Shown one piece after another: positions 1 through 8,112 of a DNA stretch of 61,115 nt. Within the stretch, counting starts at the first letter, position 1. Each line of letters starts with the position of its first letter. The notes under the pieces are model-generated. The model had not been told where the DNA came from, did not search any database, and saw only the letters and a program-made list of their open reading frames with translations. A program made the translations under genes and the position numbers. The stretch is from CAYRZF01 sp964428805 (GTDB lineage: Bacteria > Methylomirabilota > Methylomirabilia > Rokubacteriales > CSP1-6): NCBI GenBank assembly GCA_964428805.1, contig CAYRZF010000004.1, forward strand, positions 1-61,115. Direction: 5' to 3'.

Positions 1-133
1 ACGTGGAGTGGGCGGCCAGGTCATCGATGTCGTAGCCCCGGTAGAGCAGCCGGCCTTCTCGCCCGTCGATGAAGCAAATTTCGGAGGTGGAGATGACAAC
101 GTCTTCGAGGCCGGGCTTGATGAGGGTGGTCAT
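1..133 (-). CDS. citrate synthase, N-terminal fragment (cut by window edge)
   Basis: The first 44 codons are read from an ATG at 131-133; the rest lies outside the window. The residues PGLEDVVISTSEICFIDG followed by LLYRGYDI are the conserved start of the short bacterial citrate synthase/2-methylcitrate synthase family, which condenses oxaloacetate with acetyl-CoA (or propionyl-CoA). A GGAGG at 140-144 lies 6 nt before the ATG. Citrate and methylcitrate synthase cannot be told apart from this fragment. It is divergent from the toxin-antitoxin pair. Confidence 0.85.
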   Translation of the reverse strand, partial: MTTLIKPGLEDVVISTSEICFIDGREGRLLYRGYDIDDLAAHST

Positions 134-139
134 CGCTGT

Positions 140-194
140 CCTCCGATGAGCGGCTCAGTCGGTGCATTGTGCCACAGCCCCCGGCGCTCTTCAA
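140..194 (-). promoter_or_regulatory. probable sigma70 promoter and SD for citrate synthase
   Basis: On the minus strand TTGAAG (189-194) and CACAAT (166-171) are separated by exactly 17 bp, each matching 4 of 6 consensus bases. A GGAGG (140-144) is suitably placed before the ATG at 133. The predicted leader is about 26 nt. Confidence 0.5.
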
Positions 195-261
195 GGCTAC
201 CGCCCTCGCGCGTCCGGCCGGCCAAGGCGCTCGCGGCCAGGGGCTTGCCCGATCCGGCGAA

Positions 262-282
262 ACGATGTATGTTATACATCGT
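262..282. promoter_or_regulatory. perfect palindrome, likely operator of the toxin-antitoxin operon
   Basis: Arms ACGATGTAT and ATACATCGT form a perfect 9-bp inverted repeat around GTT. The repeat ends 10 nt before the antitoxin ATG. AT-rich palindromes at this position are typical binding sites for ribbon-helix-helix antitoxins, which repress their own operon together with the toxin. The site would overlap the promoter or the start of the transcript. Confidence 0.65.
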
Positions 283-292
283 CACGGATGAC

Positions 293-553
293 ATGAGAAG
301 AACTCAGCTCTACCTCGATGAACAGATGGCGAGAACTCTGGCAGCCCTGAGCCGGCAACGGGGCACGACGGTGTCTCAGCTCGTGCGGGAAAGCGTCGAG
401 GCCAAGTATATGAGTCACAAAGAGATGGATAAGGTCTCCCTCGCCCGGCAACTCGGCGGCATCTGGAGAAGGCGCAGGGATTTGAAAGCGATTGATCTGG
501 CCATCCGAAGATTGCGCAAAGGGACCCGCCTCAAGAGGATAGGGCTTGGCTGA
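293..553 (+). CDS. ribbon-helix-helix (CopG/VapB-type) antitoxin
   Basis: An 86-residue protein. The N-terminus MRRTQLYLDEQMARTLAALS, followed by RGTTVSQLVRESV, is the classic beta-helix-helix DNA-binding fold of CopG/VapB antitoxins. The C-terminal half is basic and would bind the toxin. The reading frame is open further upstream, but the ATG at 293 starts exactly at the fold and sits just after the operator-like palindrome. Its stop overlaps the toxin start by 8 bases, so the pair is translationally coupled. Confidence 0.8.
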   Translation: MRRTQLYLDEQMARTLAALSRQRGTTVSQLVRESVEAKYMSHKEMDKVSLARQLGGIWRRRRDLKAIDLAIRRLRKGTRLKRIGLG

Positions 554-932
554 GATCCTCCTGGACTCAGACGTCATCATCGCCTGGCTCCGCGGCTATG
601 AACCCCTCGCCCAATTGATTCCCCAGCTCCTCGAGAGGGGCGAAATCCTGGCCTGGACTCCAATCTCGGTTGCTGAAATATTCGCGGGCGCCAGGAAGGG
701 CGAGGAGCGGAAATTGGAGAATCTGTTTCTGGTGCTTCAGCCTCTCGACCTCTCTGCCGAAATAGGGAGAAAAGCAGGCCGCTATCTGCACGCGTATACG
801 CGGTCTCACGGAGTGGAGCTCGGCGACGCGTTGATGGCCGCAACCGCATACGTCAATAGAACCGCGCTCTGGACCCTTAACCGGAAGCACTATCCGATGC
901 GGGACATCCCCTTTTTCAGGCCCTCCCGTTAG
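546..932 (+). CDS. vapC: PIN-domain ribonuclease toxin (VapC-like)
   Basis: A 128-residue PIN domain. The acidic metal ligands are in the usual places: LLDSDVIIAW near residue 8, VAEIFAG near residue 43, and ELGDALMAATA near residue 93. PIN toxins cut tRNA or rRNA when released from the antitoxin. It starts at TTG 546 and overlaps the antitoxin gene by 8 bp. The ending LWTLNRKHYPMRDI is also typical of VapC. It converges on the AsmA gene with 12 bp between stops. Confidence 0.85.
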   Translation: MAEILLDSDVIIAWLRGYEPLAQLIPQLLERGEILAWTPISVAEIFAGARKGEERKLENLFLVLQPLDLSAEIGRKAGRYLHAYTRSHGVELGDALMAATAYVNRTALWTLNRKHYPMRDIPFFRPSR

Positions 933-944
933 GCAATAACTGCT

Positions 945-2555
945 TCACTTCGTGAGGCCTTCGAGGAACTTCTTGAGACGATCGGGGAGCCGTTCGGGCT
1001 CGGTGCGCAGGAGGCTCCCCGGCAGTACCCGGATCGAGGGGGAGGCGGCAGTGCCGGTCACCTTGGCTTTGATCTCGCCCCGGCCGTGCGTCAGCGTGAG
1101 GTCGAAGTTCATCCGCCCGTCCGCCAGCCCGTAGTCGCCCACCCCGGCGATCTGCATGCGTTCGCTCGTGTAGAGGAAATCCTGAGTGGAGAGGCGCCCG
1201 TCGGCAATCCGGTAGCTGACGGTGATGGATCGGAAGTCGAGCGGCGACGCGAAGAGCGACAGGGGAAGGTCCACGTTGAGGACCGAGGAAAGGGCGCCAC
1301 CAACCCGGGCCACGCCACCGAGGAGCGCCAGCGCCGCCGGTCCCACCACCTTGCCGGCGCCGATTTTCAATTGTCCCTGCCCCGCCATGGTGCTCATGAG
1401 GTTTCCCGGCCGGCCCGAGATCTCTCCGGTGAGATCGAGCGGCCCGCTCACCGCATACCCCTGGCAGAGGTAATCCACCAGGACCGGCGCGAGGGGAAGC
1501 GCCTTGATCGTGATCTCCTTCAGGGAGAGCAGGGGCGTCGGCTCCCACCTCAGGTCAAGGGCAAGCGACACGCTCCCTCCTCCAAGGGACGCGGAGAGGG
1601 GACGGCTCGTGAGCCGCGCCGGATCGTAGGAGAGCGGAACGCGCACCGACTCCAGGGTGAGACGGCGCGTCTCGGGCGGCGGGCAGCCCGGCTGCCGCTC
1701 GCTCAGCGTGAGGCGCGTGGAATCCAGCTCGCCCGTGAGGGAGAGGCGGCTGAGCGTCCCGCTGAGGGCGAGTTTGCCTTTGACCGGGCCTACCAGGCCG
1801 GGCGAGGGGCCGACGAGCAGGGCCGCCAGTGGGGCCACGTCCTTGGCGTCAAGCGAGATGCTTCCGTTGACCGGCGCGGCCAGCAACAGGGTTCCGCTCA
1901 GGGGCGGACCCAGCGCGCCGTCCAGCTTGACGGCCACCGCGCCCGGATTGACCTGAGCTTCGCCCTGGATCGCGATCGGCGCCCGCCTCCCGAGACCCTC
2001 GACGGTGAGCTTCATGCCCTCCACGCGGTAGGTCGTTGCCGGTCCGCTCTTCGGGCGGACCTGATAGGTCAGCCCGCCGTCCACGATGCGGAGGCGCGAG
2101 ACCACGGGCACCCCCGCGCCGGCCCCGGCGCCGGCCGTCTTCGACGACGCCGGCTCCCCGCTCGGAGCAGCACCGAGGCTCGCCACATTCCACCGCCCCG
2201 CGGGATCCTGGATCAGCTCCACGCGCGGCCGGGTCAGCGTGAGCTCGGCGAACTCCACGCGCCGGGAGAGGAGCGGCGCGAGGCGCAGGCGAAACCGCCC
2301 TTCTCCCACGCTGAGAAACGGCGCGCTTCCGAATCGAGGATCCTCGGCAACCTGAAGGTCCTTCAGGACAACGGCGGGCAACGGCAGGACCGAGAGCGAA
2401 AGGGTCGAAAACTTCACCGGCCGACCCAGGGCCTGGGTGGCGGACTGGGCGACGTACACCTGAATTTGCGGGAGGTCCACGAGGTACGGCACCGACGCGA
2501 GCAGGGCGAGCGTCAGGACGGCCAGAGCCCCGACGGCGATGAGAACCCACTTCAT
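945..2555 (-). CDS. AsmA-family envelope protein
   Basis: A 536-residue protein. One N-terminal membrane anchor (about residues 4-26) is followed by VKFSTLSLSVLPLPAVVLKD, a hallmark of AsmA proteins, and a long repetitive beta-rich region ending in an AsmA_2-like section. AsmA-type proteins are bridge-like lipid-transport proteins that affect outer-membrane composition. Its ATG overlaps the stop of the upstream quinone oxidoreductase gene (ATGA), so the two are co-translated. The function beyond family is unknown. Confidence 0.8.
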   Translation of the reverse strand: MKWVLIAVGALAVLTLALLASVPYLVDLPQIQVYVAQSATQALGRPVKFSTLSLSVLPLPAVVLKDLQVAEDPRFGSAPFLSVGEGRFRLRLAPLLSRRVEFAELTLTRPRVELIQDPAGRWNVASLGAAPSGEPASSKTAGAGAGAGVPVVSRLRIVDGGLTYQVRPKSGPATTYRVEGMKLTVEGLGRRAPIAIQGEAQVNPGAVAVKLDGALGPPLSGTLLLAAPVNGSISLDAKDVAPLAALLVGPSPGLVGPVKGKLALSGTLSRLSLTGELDSTRLTLSERQPGCPPPETRRLTLESVRVPLSYDPARLTSRPLSASLGGGSVSLALDLRWEPTPLLSLKEITIKALPLAPVLVDYLCQGYAVSGPLDLTGEISGRPGNLMSTMAGQGQLKIGAGKVVGPAALALLGGVARVGGALSSVLNVDLPLSLFASPLDFRSITVSYRIADGRLSTQDFLYTSERMQIAGVGDYGLADGRMNFDLTLTHGRGEIKAKVTGTAASPSIRVLPGSLLRTEPERLPDRLKKFLEGLTK

Positions 2556-3520
2556 GGAATCAGCAACACCTTGCCCGTGGTCTGGCGGCCTTCCAGCTGG
2601 CGGTGAGCCTCCGCCGCCTGGGCCAGCGACAGTGTCAGGTCAATCCGGAGTTTGAGCTTCCCGCCCTTGACCCAGCCCAGGACGTCGCCAGCGCGCTGGA
2701 GCAACTCCTCGCGCGCGGCCGTGTGGTGAACGAGGCTCGGGCGCGTGAGAAAGAGCGAGCCCTTCTGGTTGAGGATGGCCGGATCGAAGGGTGGCACCGG
2801 GCCGCTGGACTGGCCGTAGAGCACGAGCATCCCGCGCATCGCCAGGCAGTTCAGACTCTTGTCGAAGGTGGTCTTCCCCACCGAGTCGTAAACGACCTGA
2901 ACGCCGGTGCCGCCGGTGATGCGTTTCACCTCGGTGTCGAAGTCCTGCTTCGTGTACAGGATGACCTCCTCGGCGCCGGCCTCGCGGGCCAGCTTTGCCT
3001 TCGCCTCCGTGGAGACCGTGCCGATGACCCGGGCGCCCCGCATCTTCGCTATCTGGCAGAGGAGCAGTCCCACGCCGCCGGCCGCCGCGTGGACAAGGCA
3101 CCAATCGCCCGGCTTCAACGGGTAGGTGGTGTGCGAGAGGTAGTGGGCGGTCATGCCCTGGAGCATGGCCGCGGCCCCGGCCTTCCCGTCCAGTCCGTCG
3201 GGGAGTTTCACCAGCCTCGCCGCGGGAACCGCGGCCATCTGAGCATAGGCGCCGGGGACTCCCGTGTACGCCACCCGGTCGCCGACCCCGACCTCCGTCA
3301 CGTTCGGCCCCAGCGCCGTGACAACGCCTGCCCCTTCGAGGCCGAGCGTCAGCGGCAGCTGGGCCTTGTAGAGGCCGGTGCGGTAATAGACGTCGATGTA
3401 GTTGAGCCCCGCCGCCTCGATCTTCACCAGCGCTTCGCCGGGACCCGGCGTCGGATCGGGAATATCCTCCAGCACGAGCACCTCCGGACCGCCGTTGGCA
3501 TGGATCCGAATCGCTTTCAT
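2552..3520 (-). CDS. NAD(P)H:quinone oxidoreductase, zinc-free MDR family
   Basis: A 322-residue medium-chain dehydrogenase/reductase of usual length. MKAIRIHANGGPEVL is the typical start of quinone reductases. The nucleotide-binding loop HAAAGGVG lies near residues 144-151. The zinc-binding cysteines of alcohol dehydrogenases are absent, as in quinone reductase (Qor) enzymes. It would reduce quinones or enones with NADPH in the cytosol. The AsmA gene follows with a 4-bp overlap. Confidence 0.85.
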   Translation of the reverse strand: MKAIRIHANGGPEVLVLEDIPDPTPGPGEALVKIEAAGLNYIDVYYRTGLYKAQLPLTLGLEGAGVVTALGPNVTEVGVGDRVAYTGVPGAYAQMAAVPAARLVKLPDGLDGKAGAAAMLQGMTAHYLSHTTYPLKPGDWCLVHAAAGGVGLLLCQIAKMRGARVIGTVSTEAKAKLAREAGAEEVILYTKQDFDTEVKRITGGTGVQVVYDSVGKTTFDKSLNCLAMRGMLVLYGQSSGPVPPFDPAILNQKGSLFLTRPSLVHHTAAREELLQRAGDVLGWVKGGKLKLRIDLTLSLAQAAEAHRQLEGRQTTGKVLLIP

Positions 3521-3540
3521 GAGTCCTCCTCGCGCAGTTT

Positions 3541-3600
3541 CTCCCTCTCCCCCTCACCTTTATCCTCTCCCCCCGGGGGGAGAGGGCGGGGTGAGGGGAG
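3541..3600. repeat. extragenic palindromic C/G-rich element
   Basis: A pyrimidine-rich arm CTCCCCCTCACC is followed by a central CTCTCCCCCCGGGGGGAGAG palindrome and then a GGTGAGGGGAG arm. The whole block can fold into one long hairpin. A related element lies at 18755-18812. This looks like a dispersed REP-like repeat between genes, not a terminator, because no T-run follows. Confidence 0.6.
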
Positions 3601-3617
3601 ACGGCTTAGGTGAAGGT

Positions 3618-4451
3618 TCATGACTTGACGAGCGAGCGCAGGAAATTATACATGGCGAAGGCCTCCAGCGCGAACGGGGGGAAGCCCAGGTAGCCCAGGA
3701 TCGGCATCTCGAACAGCGTGAGGTCCCCCGCGTAGGGCACCGTGTACGTCCACTTCGTCAGCGCCCAGTAGTTCCAGAACTCCCAGAGCACCCCGCAGAT
3801 CAGCCCGCTCCCGAGCAACGCGGCGAGCGTCCGATAGTCGCCCGTCTCGACCTCGCGGAGCCAGGCGGGGGCGCCGCGCCGGTAGTTGACCGGCTCCAGC
3901 AGGAGAGCGTAGCCGACCCAGACCAGCGGCACCAGCCACCGGGACACGACCAGGAGCGGCAGCACCACCGCGACGCCGCCCAGGATCATCGACGCGGCGT
4001 GCCCCCAGCCTGGCAGCCTGAGCGGGCGACGGCGCGCGAAGTCCGCCAGGACCGAGGCCTTCAGTGCCTCCGCGGTCAGAAAGAGCGCCGGGAAGATCGT
4101 GGCGAACGCCCAGGTGTACCCGACCAGGCGCAGGAGAAAATTGGGTTCCAGATTGTGGTACTGCCACCACAGCCCCTGGAGGTCGGCGCCGCCCCGCCAG
4201 AAGCGGGGCGCGTTGTAGAGCTCGAACAGCCACCAACAGCCGATCGAGGCCGCGATCACCCCGGCCAGCTCTCGACGCCGGGTCGTCAGATACGACTGCC
4301 CCGTCCACGCGTGGACGAGTCCATCCATGAACAGGATGTAGCCCGTCCAGACGAGCGCCGTGAACCACTCGCCGACCCAGCGGTTCCCCGCGAACAGCAG
4401 GGCTTCTGCCGCCGCGATCGCAAGGAGCCCGACCCATCCGTGGGCCGTCAC
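3618..4451 (-). CDS. polytopic membrane protein of unknown function
   Basis: A 277-residue, tryptophan-rich protein with about seven hydrophobic segments. I do not recognise a family. It starts at GTG 4451. Motifs such as LWEFWNYWALTKWTY near residue 222 and GYLGFPPFALEAFAMYNF at the C-terminus are distinctive, and the duplicated FELYNAPRFW/WEFWNYW pattern suggests an internal repeat of the membrane unit. It lies 15 bp after the thioredoxin-fold gene in the same direction and may be co-transcribed with it. Confidence 0.6.
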   Translation of the reverse strand: MTAHGWVGLLAIAAAEALLFAGNRWVGEWFTALVWTGYILFMDGLVHAWTGQSYLTTRRRELAGVIAASIGCWWLFELYNAPRFWRGGADLQGLWWQYHNLEPNFLLRLVGYTWAFATIFPALFLTAEALKASVLADFARRRPLRLPGWGHAASMILGGVAVVLPLLVVSRWLVPLVWVGYALLLEPVNYRRGAPAWLREVETGDYRTLAALLGSGLICGVLWEFWNYWALTKWTYTVPYAGDLTLFEMPILGYLGFPPFALEAFAMYNFLRSLVKS

Positions 4452-4466
4452 CGGCCCTCCGCCGCC

Positions 4467-4970
4467 TCAGGCCTTCAGCAGCCCGCGGACCTCGTCCACC
4501 ACGGCCTGGCGCCACTCCTCCACATGCTCGGCCCGCAAGCCCCGGCGCACCTCGAGCATCTTCTTCTCGATGACCTCCGTCACCTTCGGCGGCCGCTCGA
4601 TGAACCGGGCCAGCTCCTTCATGTTCTCGTCGAAGAAGGCGAAGACCGGGATCGACCGGTAGAGTCCCTGATTCAGGTACTGGTCCGTGAGGTCCGGGTT
4701 CTTGTCGCGAAGGAACACTCGCATCTCCACGTTGGCATTGCCCTCGACCAGCTTGGCGAGGACGGGGAAATTATACAGCGCATCGCCGCACCAGTCTTCG
4801 GTAATCACCAGCACGTTGAGCTTCTTCCCGAGCTTCTTGAGGGCCTCGCGGTCCTCCGGCCGGATCTTGATCCCCTTGAGAAACTCGAGGAACTTCTCCT
4901 TGTTCGTCCCCATCTGGTCCAGGTACTGCTGGAATGTCATCCCGTGCATGAACCGCTCTTTGGTAACCAT
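4467..4970 (-). CDS. thioredoxin-family protein with a single active-site cysteine
   Basis: A 167-residue protein starting at the ATG at 4968-4970, preceded by AAGGGAGG; the longer open frame upstream is not used. VLVITEDWCGDALYNFPVL places Cys61 where thioredoxins have CxxC, but the second cysteine is replaced (CGDA). The fold is therefore likely kept while dithiol chemistry is lost. IPVFAFFD is the conserved cis-proline region. It may act as a monothiol reductase or binding protein. No signal peptide is seen. Confidence 0.7.
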   Translation of the reverse strand: MVTKERFMHGMTFQQYLDQMGTNKEKFLEFLKGIKIRPEDREALKKLGKKLNVLVITEDWCGDALYNFPVLAKLVEGNANVEMRVFLRDKNPDLTDQYLNQGLYRSIPVFAFFDENMKELARFIERPPKVTEVIEKKMLEVRRGLRAEHVEEWRQAVVDEVRGLLKA

Positions 4971-4992
4971 GAGCCCCTCCCTTCGCCGCGGA

Positions 4993-5592
4993 TCAGCGCA
5001 TCGTAGAAAGATCAACCGAGAACTTCGCCACCTCGTGGTCGTCCTTATCCCGAACCACGAGGGTGACCCGACCCTTGGCGGCCAAGCCGTCCGTCGGAAA
5101 GACATAGAGAGAGCGCGAAAGAAAGCGTCCGTCCTCCTGCCGGAGGGCCGTTCGCTCGTTCTGGACGAAGGACGGCTTGATCTCGTCCCTGCCCGGCACC
5201 AGCAGGACGGGCCGGTACCACCGGGAAAAATCCACCTGCCTCCCTCGGAGAAAGGCCCAGAAGAAAAGCTTCCCCTGGTGTTGCCTGAGGAGCGCGTCGA
5301 TATCGTTCTGCTTCGGGGTCTCGCTCTTGAACGCGGCATTGCGCGCCGCCTGAGCCAGTCGGAAAAAGGGGGTGACGACCATGAGAGTCTCACCTGACAA
5401 GTTGGCGGTTTTCCACTCGCGGTCGAAGTCCTCGGAGACCACGCTCCGCTGGCCGAACCGGATCGCTTCCTGGGTCTCGCGCGGCGTGAGCGAGAAGGAG
5501 GCGGCGGAGAGCGGCGCGCTCCCGAACACGCAGCTCAGGAAGACGATCACGAGCAAGCCGCGCCGCAATGTGCCGCTCATTCTATCACGCAC
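4993..5592 (-). CDS. secreted protein of unknown function
   Basis: A protein of up to 199 residues with a clear signal peptide (LLVIVFLSCVFGSAPLSAA). Possible starts are GTG 5592 and ATG 5580; the ATG keeps the whole signal. The mature part contains ETLMVVTPFFRLAQAARNAA and ends in a beta-rich segment (VTLVVRDKDDHEVAKFSVDL). I do not recognise a family. It lies 22 bp upstream of the thioredoxin-fold gene, so a periplasmic role linked to that protein is possible but unproven. Confidence 0.6.
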   Translation of the reverse strand: MRDRMSGTLRRGLLVIVFLSCVFGSAPLSAASFSLTPRETQEAIRFGQRSVVSEDFDREWKTANLSGETLMVVTPFFRLAQAARNAAFKSETPKQNDIDALLRQHQGKLFFWAFLRGRQVDFSRWYRPVLLVPGRDEIKPSFVQNERTALRQEDGRFLSRSLYVFPTDGLAAKGRVTLVVRDKDDHEVAKFSVDLSTMR

Positions 5593-5636
5593 CGCATACT
5601 TGGAACGGCCGCAAGCGCGAGCGGAGGCGAGCCACC

Positions 5637-6983
5637 TCAGCGCGGGGACCCACCGGAGGTGGGTGGCACCCCTTGCGGGTGGGTCGGGAGGTTGCCCACG
5701 GTCACCGCCGAGAAGCCCGAGGGGTCCAGGTACCGCCGCGCCACCCGCTGGATATCCGAAGCCGTCACCTTCTGGATCCCCTGCGTGTAGCGGACCGGAT
5801 AGTCCAGGCCCAGCCCCAGTTCCTCCACGGTCTGGAGCAGGCCCGCCACTTTCGCCGTGGTGTCCAACCTCAAAGGAAAGCTGCCGATCAAATAGTCCTT
5901 GGCCAGGGCCAGGTCCTTCGCGGAGACGGGCTCGCTCCCCATGCGCGCCATCTCCTCCTGCACCAGGCGCGTGGCCTCGGCCACGCCGTCGGTCCGCGTC
6001 TGCAGGCTCACGACGAACGAGGCACCGTACCGTCCCGCCGCGAGGTGGCTGGACACGTCGTAGGCGAGCCCGCGCTCCTCGCGCACGCGGGCGTACAGTC
6101 GCGAGGTGGACCCGCCGCCCAGGATGTAGCTGGCGACCACCAGCGGATAGAAATCAGGGTGCCCGTGACCCACCGCCGGGCGACCCAGCAAGACCGTGGC
6201 CTGGGTGAGCTCTCGCTTGATGGTCCGGGACTGGACCGGCGGGGAGGCGGGGGCCTGAGGCGGTCGGGGCGCGGCGCCGCGGGCCGCATTCCATGCCGGA
6301 AGGCGCCGCTCGATCTCCTTCTGGATTTCATCAGCCTTGACGTCGCCGGCGGCGACGAGGATGGCGCCGTCGGGGCGATAGTGCTCACGGTAAAACTGCA
6401 CCACCTGGTCCCGCGTGAGTTTCCCGACGGCCTCGACGGTCCCTGCCACCGGGTGCGCGTAGGGATGCCCGGGGTACAGCAACTCTCCCAGCGCGCGGGC
6501 GGCCACCCTTTCCGGATTCTGCTCCGAGTGGCGGATCGCCGCCTGGATCTCCTTCACCTTTCGTCCGAGCTCCGTCTCGGGAAACGCCGGCTGGGTCAGT
6601 ACCTCGAAGAGGAGATCGAGCCCGAGCCCCAGGTCCTTCTTGAGCACTGACAGCGACACCGTCGCGCCGTCCCGTCCCGCCTGGGCGTCCAGGCTGCCGC
6701 CGACGAATTCGATGGTTTCGTCCAGGGCGGGACCGGTCCGCTGAGCGGTCCCCCGGGTCAGCATCTCGGCGGTGAGGTTGGCAAGCCCCGGGACTCCCGG
6801 AGGGTCGAACGCCGAGCCGGCCGGGAGATACACCCGGATCACCACGAGGGGAATCGCCGGCCGCTCGGACACCAGGAGGACGGCGCCGTCGGGGAGCACA
6901 AATCGCCGGGCAGGGAGCGGCGCGGCCCCGAGGGTGGGGAAAGCGAGGAGGACAGCCAGGAGCGCTACGCCGAGCCGCCGCAT
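5637..6983 (-). CDS. M16-family peptidase, non-catalytic subunit
   Basis: A 448-residue protein with a signal peptide (VALLAVLLAFPTLGAAPL). The M16 fold is clear (PGLANLTAEMLTRGT, GGGSTSRLYARVREERGLAYDV). The HxxEH zinc motif is replaced by NLTAE, so this half cannot cut on its own. M16 enzymes of this type work as heterodimers; the zinc-bearing partner is the gene at 10081-11433 at the head of the same operon. The R/Y-containing motif of the inactive partner (RLYARVREERGLAY) is kept. Confidence 0.88.
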   Translation of the reverse strand: MRRLGVALLAVLLAFPTLGAAPLPARRFVLPDGAVLLVSERPAIPLVVIRVYLPAGSAFDPPGVPGLANLTAEMLTRGTAQRTGPALDETIEFVGGSLDAQAGRDGATVSLSVLKKDLGLGLDLLFEVLTQPAFPETELGRKVKEIQAAIRHSEQNPERVAARALGELLYPGHPYAHPVAGTVEAVGKLTRDQVVQFYREHYRPDGAILVAAGDVKADEIQKEIERRLPAWNAARGAAPRPPQAPASPPVQSRTIKRELTQATVLLGRPAVGHGHPDFYPLVVASYILGGGSTSRLYARVREERGLAYDVSSHLAAGRYGASFVVSLQTRTDGVAEATRLVQEEMARMGSEPVSAKDLALAKDYLIGSFPLRLDTTAKVAGLLQTVEELGLGLDYPVRYTQGIQKVTASDIQRVARRYLDPSGFSAVTVGNLPTHPQGVPPTSGGSPR

Positions 6984-8110
6984 CAATCGAGCTGCTTTCT
7001 GAAACGCAGTACAGACAGCGTGAAGACCACCCCGCCGAAGGCCAGGAGCGGCAGGAGATTGGGCCACAGGTAGTCGAGGCCCACGCCCTTGAGAACGATG
7101 CCGCGCACGATCCTGAGGTAATAGGTCAGCGGAATGACGTGGGCGAGGTACTGAGCGCCCTTCGGCATCCCCTCGATGGGGAACAGGAGGCCGGAGAGGT
7201 AGATCGACGGCAGGAACGTGAGGAACGACAGCTGCATGGCCTGGGGCACGGTCCTGGCCGCGGTGGAGACGTAGATGCCGATCCCCAGCGTCCCCATCAT
7301 GAAGACCAGTGAGAGCACGTACAGGAGCGCGAGGCTTCCACGAATCGGCACGTCGAAGACGAAGTAGGCCACCAGGAGCGCCATCGTCATCTGGCCGTAC
7401 GCCACCAGGAGGTTCGGGATGATCTTTCCCAGCATCAGCTCCCAACGGCGGATGGGGCTCACGATGAGCGCCTCCAGCGTCCCCTTCTCCCGCTCGCGTA
7501 CCACCGTCACCGCCATTGCCGTGATGGTCGTCTGCATGAGGAGGGCCCCGATCAGCCCGGGGACGATGAAGATCGCGCTGACCAGATCGGGGTTGTACCA
7601 GGCGCGCACCCGGAAGTCCACCGGCGGCTCGTCACGCCGGAAGACCGCCGTGCCCTCGAGATTCCGCGTCAACATTCGAAGGGAGAGTTCAGCGCCGAGG
7701 GAACTGGCTGCGTTGATCGCGGAGGTCGCCACCATGGGGTCCGACGCGTCCACCAGCACCTGGATCTCGGCGCTCTGCCGGGAGAGGCGCTTGGCGTAGT
7801 CGGGAGGGATCACCACCCCCACCTTCGCGCTCCCATCATCCATCAACCGCCGGAGCTCCGCGTGGCTCGATACCCAGTAACGGATGTTGAAGTACTGGGT
7901 GTTTTGGAAGGATTCCAGCAGCGTGCGCGCCTCCACGCTCCCGGACTGATCGAAAACCGCGGTGGGGATGTGCTTGACGTCGGTGTTGATGGCCCAGCCG
8001 AAGATGAAGAGCATGGCCACCGGCACGAACAGGGCGAGCGTCACCGCCAGCGCGTCGCGCCGCAGGTGAATGAACTCCTTGGCGATCATGCCGAACAGCC
8101 TCGACCCCAT
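6983..8110 (-). CDS. ABC-2 type exporter permease
   Basis: A 375-residue protein with the usual ABC-2 layout: one N-terminal membrane helix (VTLALFVPVAMLFIFGW), a large periplasmic loop (to about residue 175), then five C-terminal helices. REREKGTLEALIVSPI is the coupling motif of the YbhS/YhhJ family. It starts at ATG 8110, 2 bp after the ATPase stop, and its stop overlaps the ATG of the M16 gene (TGATG). It pairs with the ATPase and HlyD proteins of this operon. Confidence 0.9.
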   Translation of the reverse strand: MGSRLFGMIAKEFIHLRRDALAVTLALFVPVAMLFIFGWAINTDVKHIPTAVFDQSGSVEARTLLESFQNTQYFNIRYWVSSHAELRRLMDDGSAKVGVVIPPDYAKRLSRQSAEIQVLVDASDPMVATSAINAASSLGAELSLRMLTRNLEGTAVFRRDEPPVDFRVRAWYNPDLVSAIFIVPGLIGALLMQTTITAMAVTVVREREKGTLEALIVSPIRRWELMLGKIIPNLLVAYGQMTMALLVAYFVFDVPIRGSLALLYVLSLVFMMGTLGIGIYVSTAARTVPQAMQLSFLTFLPSIYLSGLLFPIEGMPKGAQYLAHVIPLTYYLRIVRGIVLKGVGLDYLWPNLLPLLAFGGVVFTLSVLRFRKQLD

Positions 8111-8112
8111 CC

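Noticed and set aside
8..292. N-terminal extension of the antitoxin frame
   Set aside because: It runs through the citrate synthase start (other strand), its promoter and the operator palindrome. The RHH fold starts at 293.
1086..2606. A 506-residue open frame on the plus strand
   Set aside because: It is the antisense shadow of the AsmA gene. Composition is Arg/Gly/Glu-rich, as expected from high-GC codon bias, and no family is recognisable.
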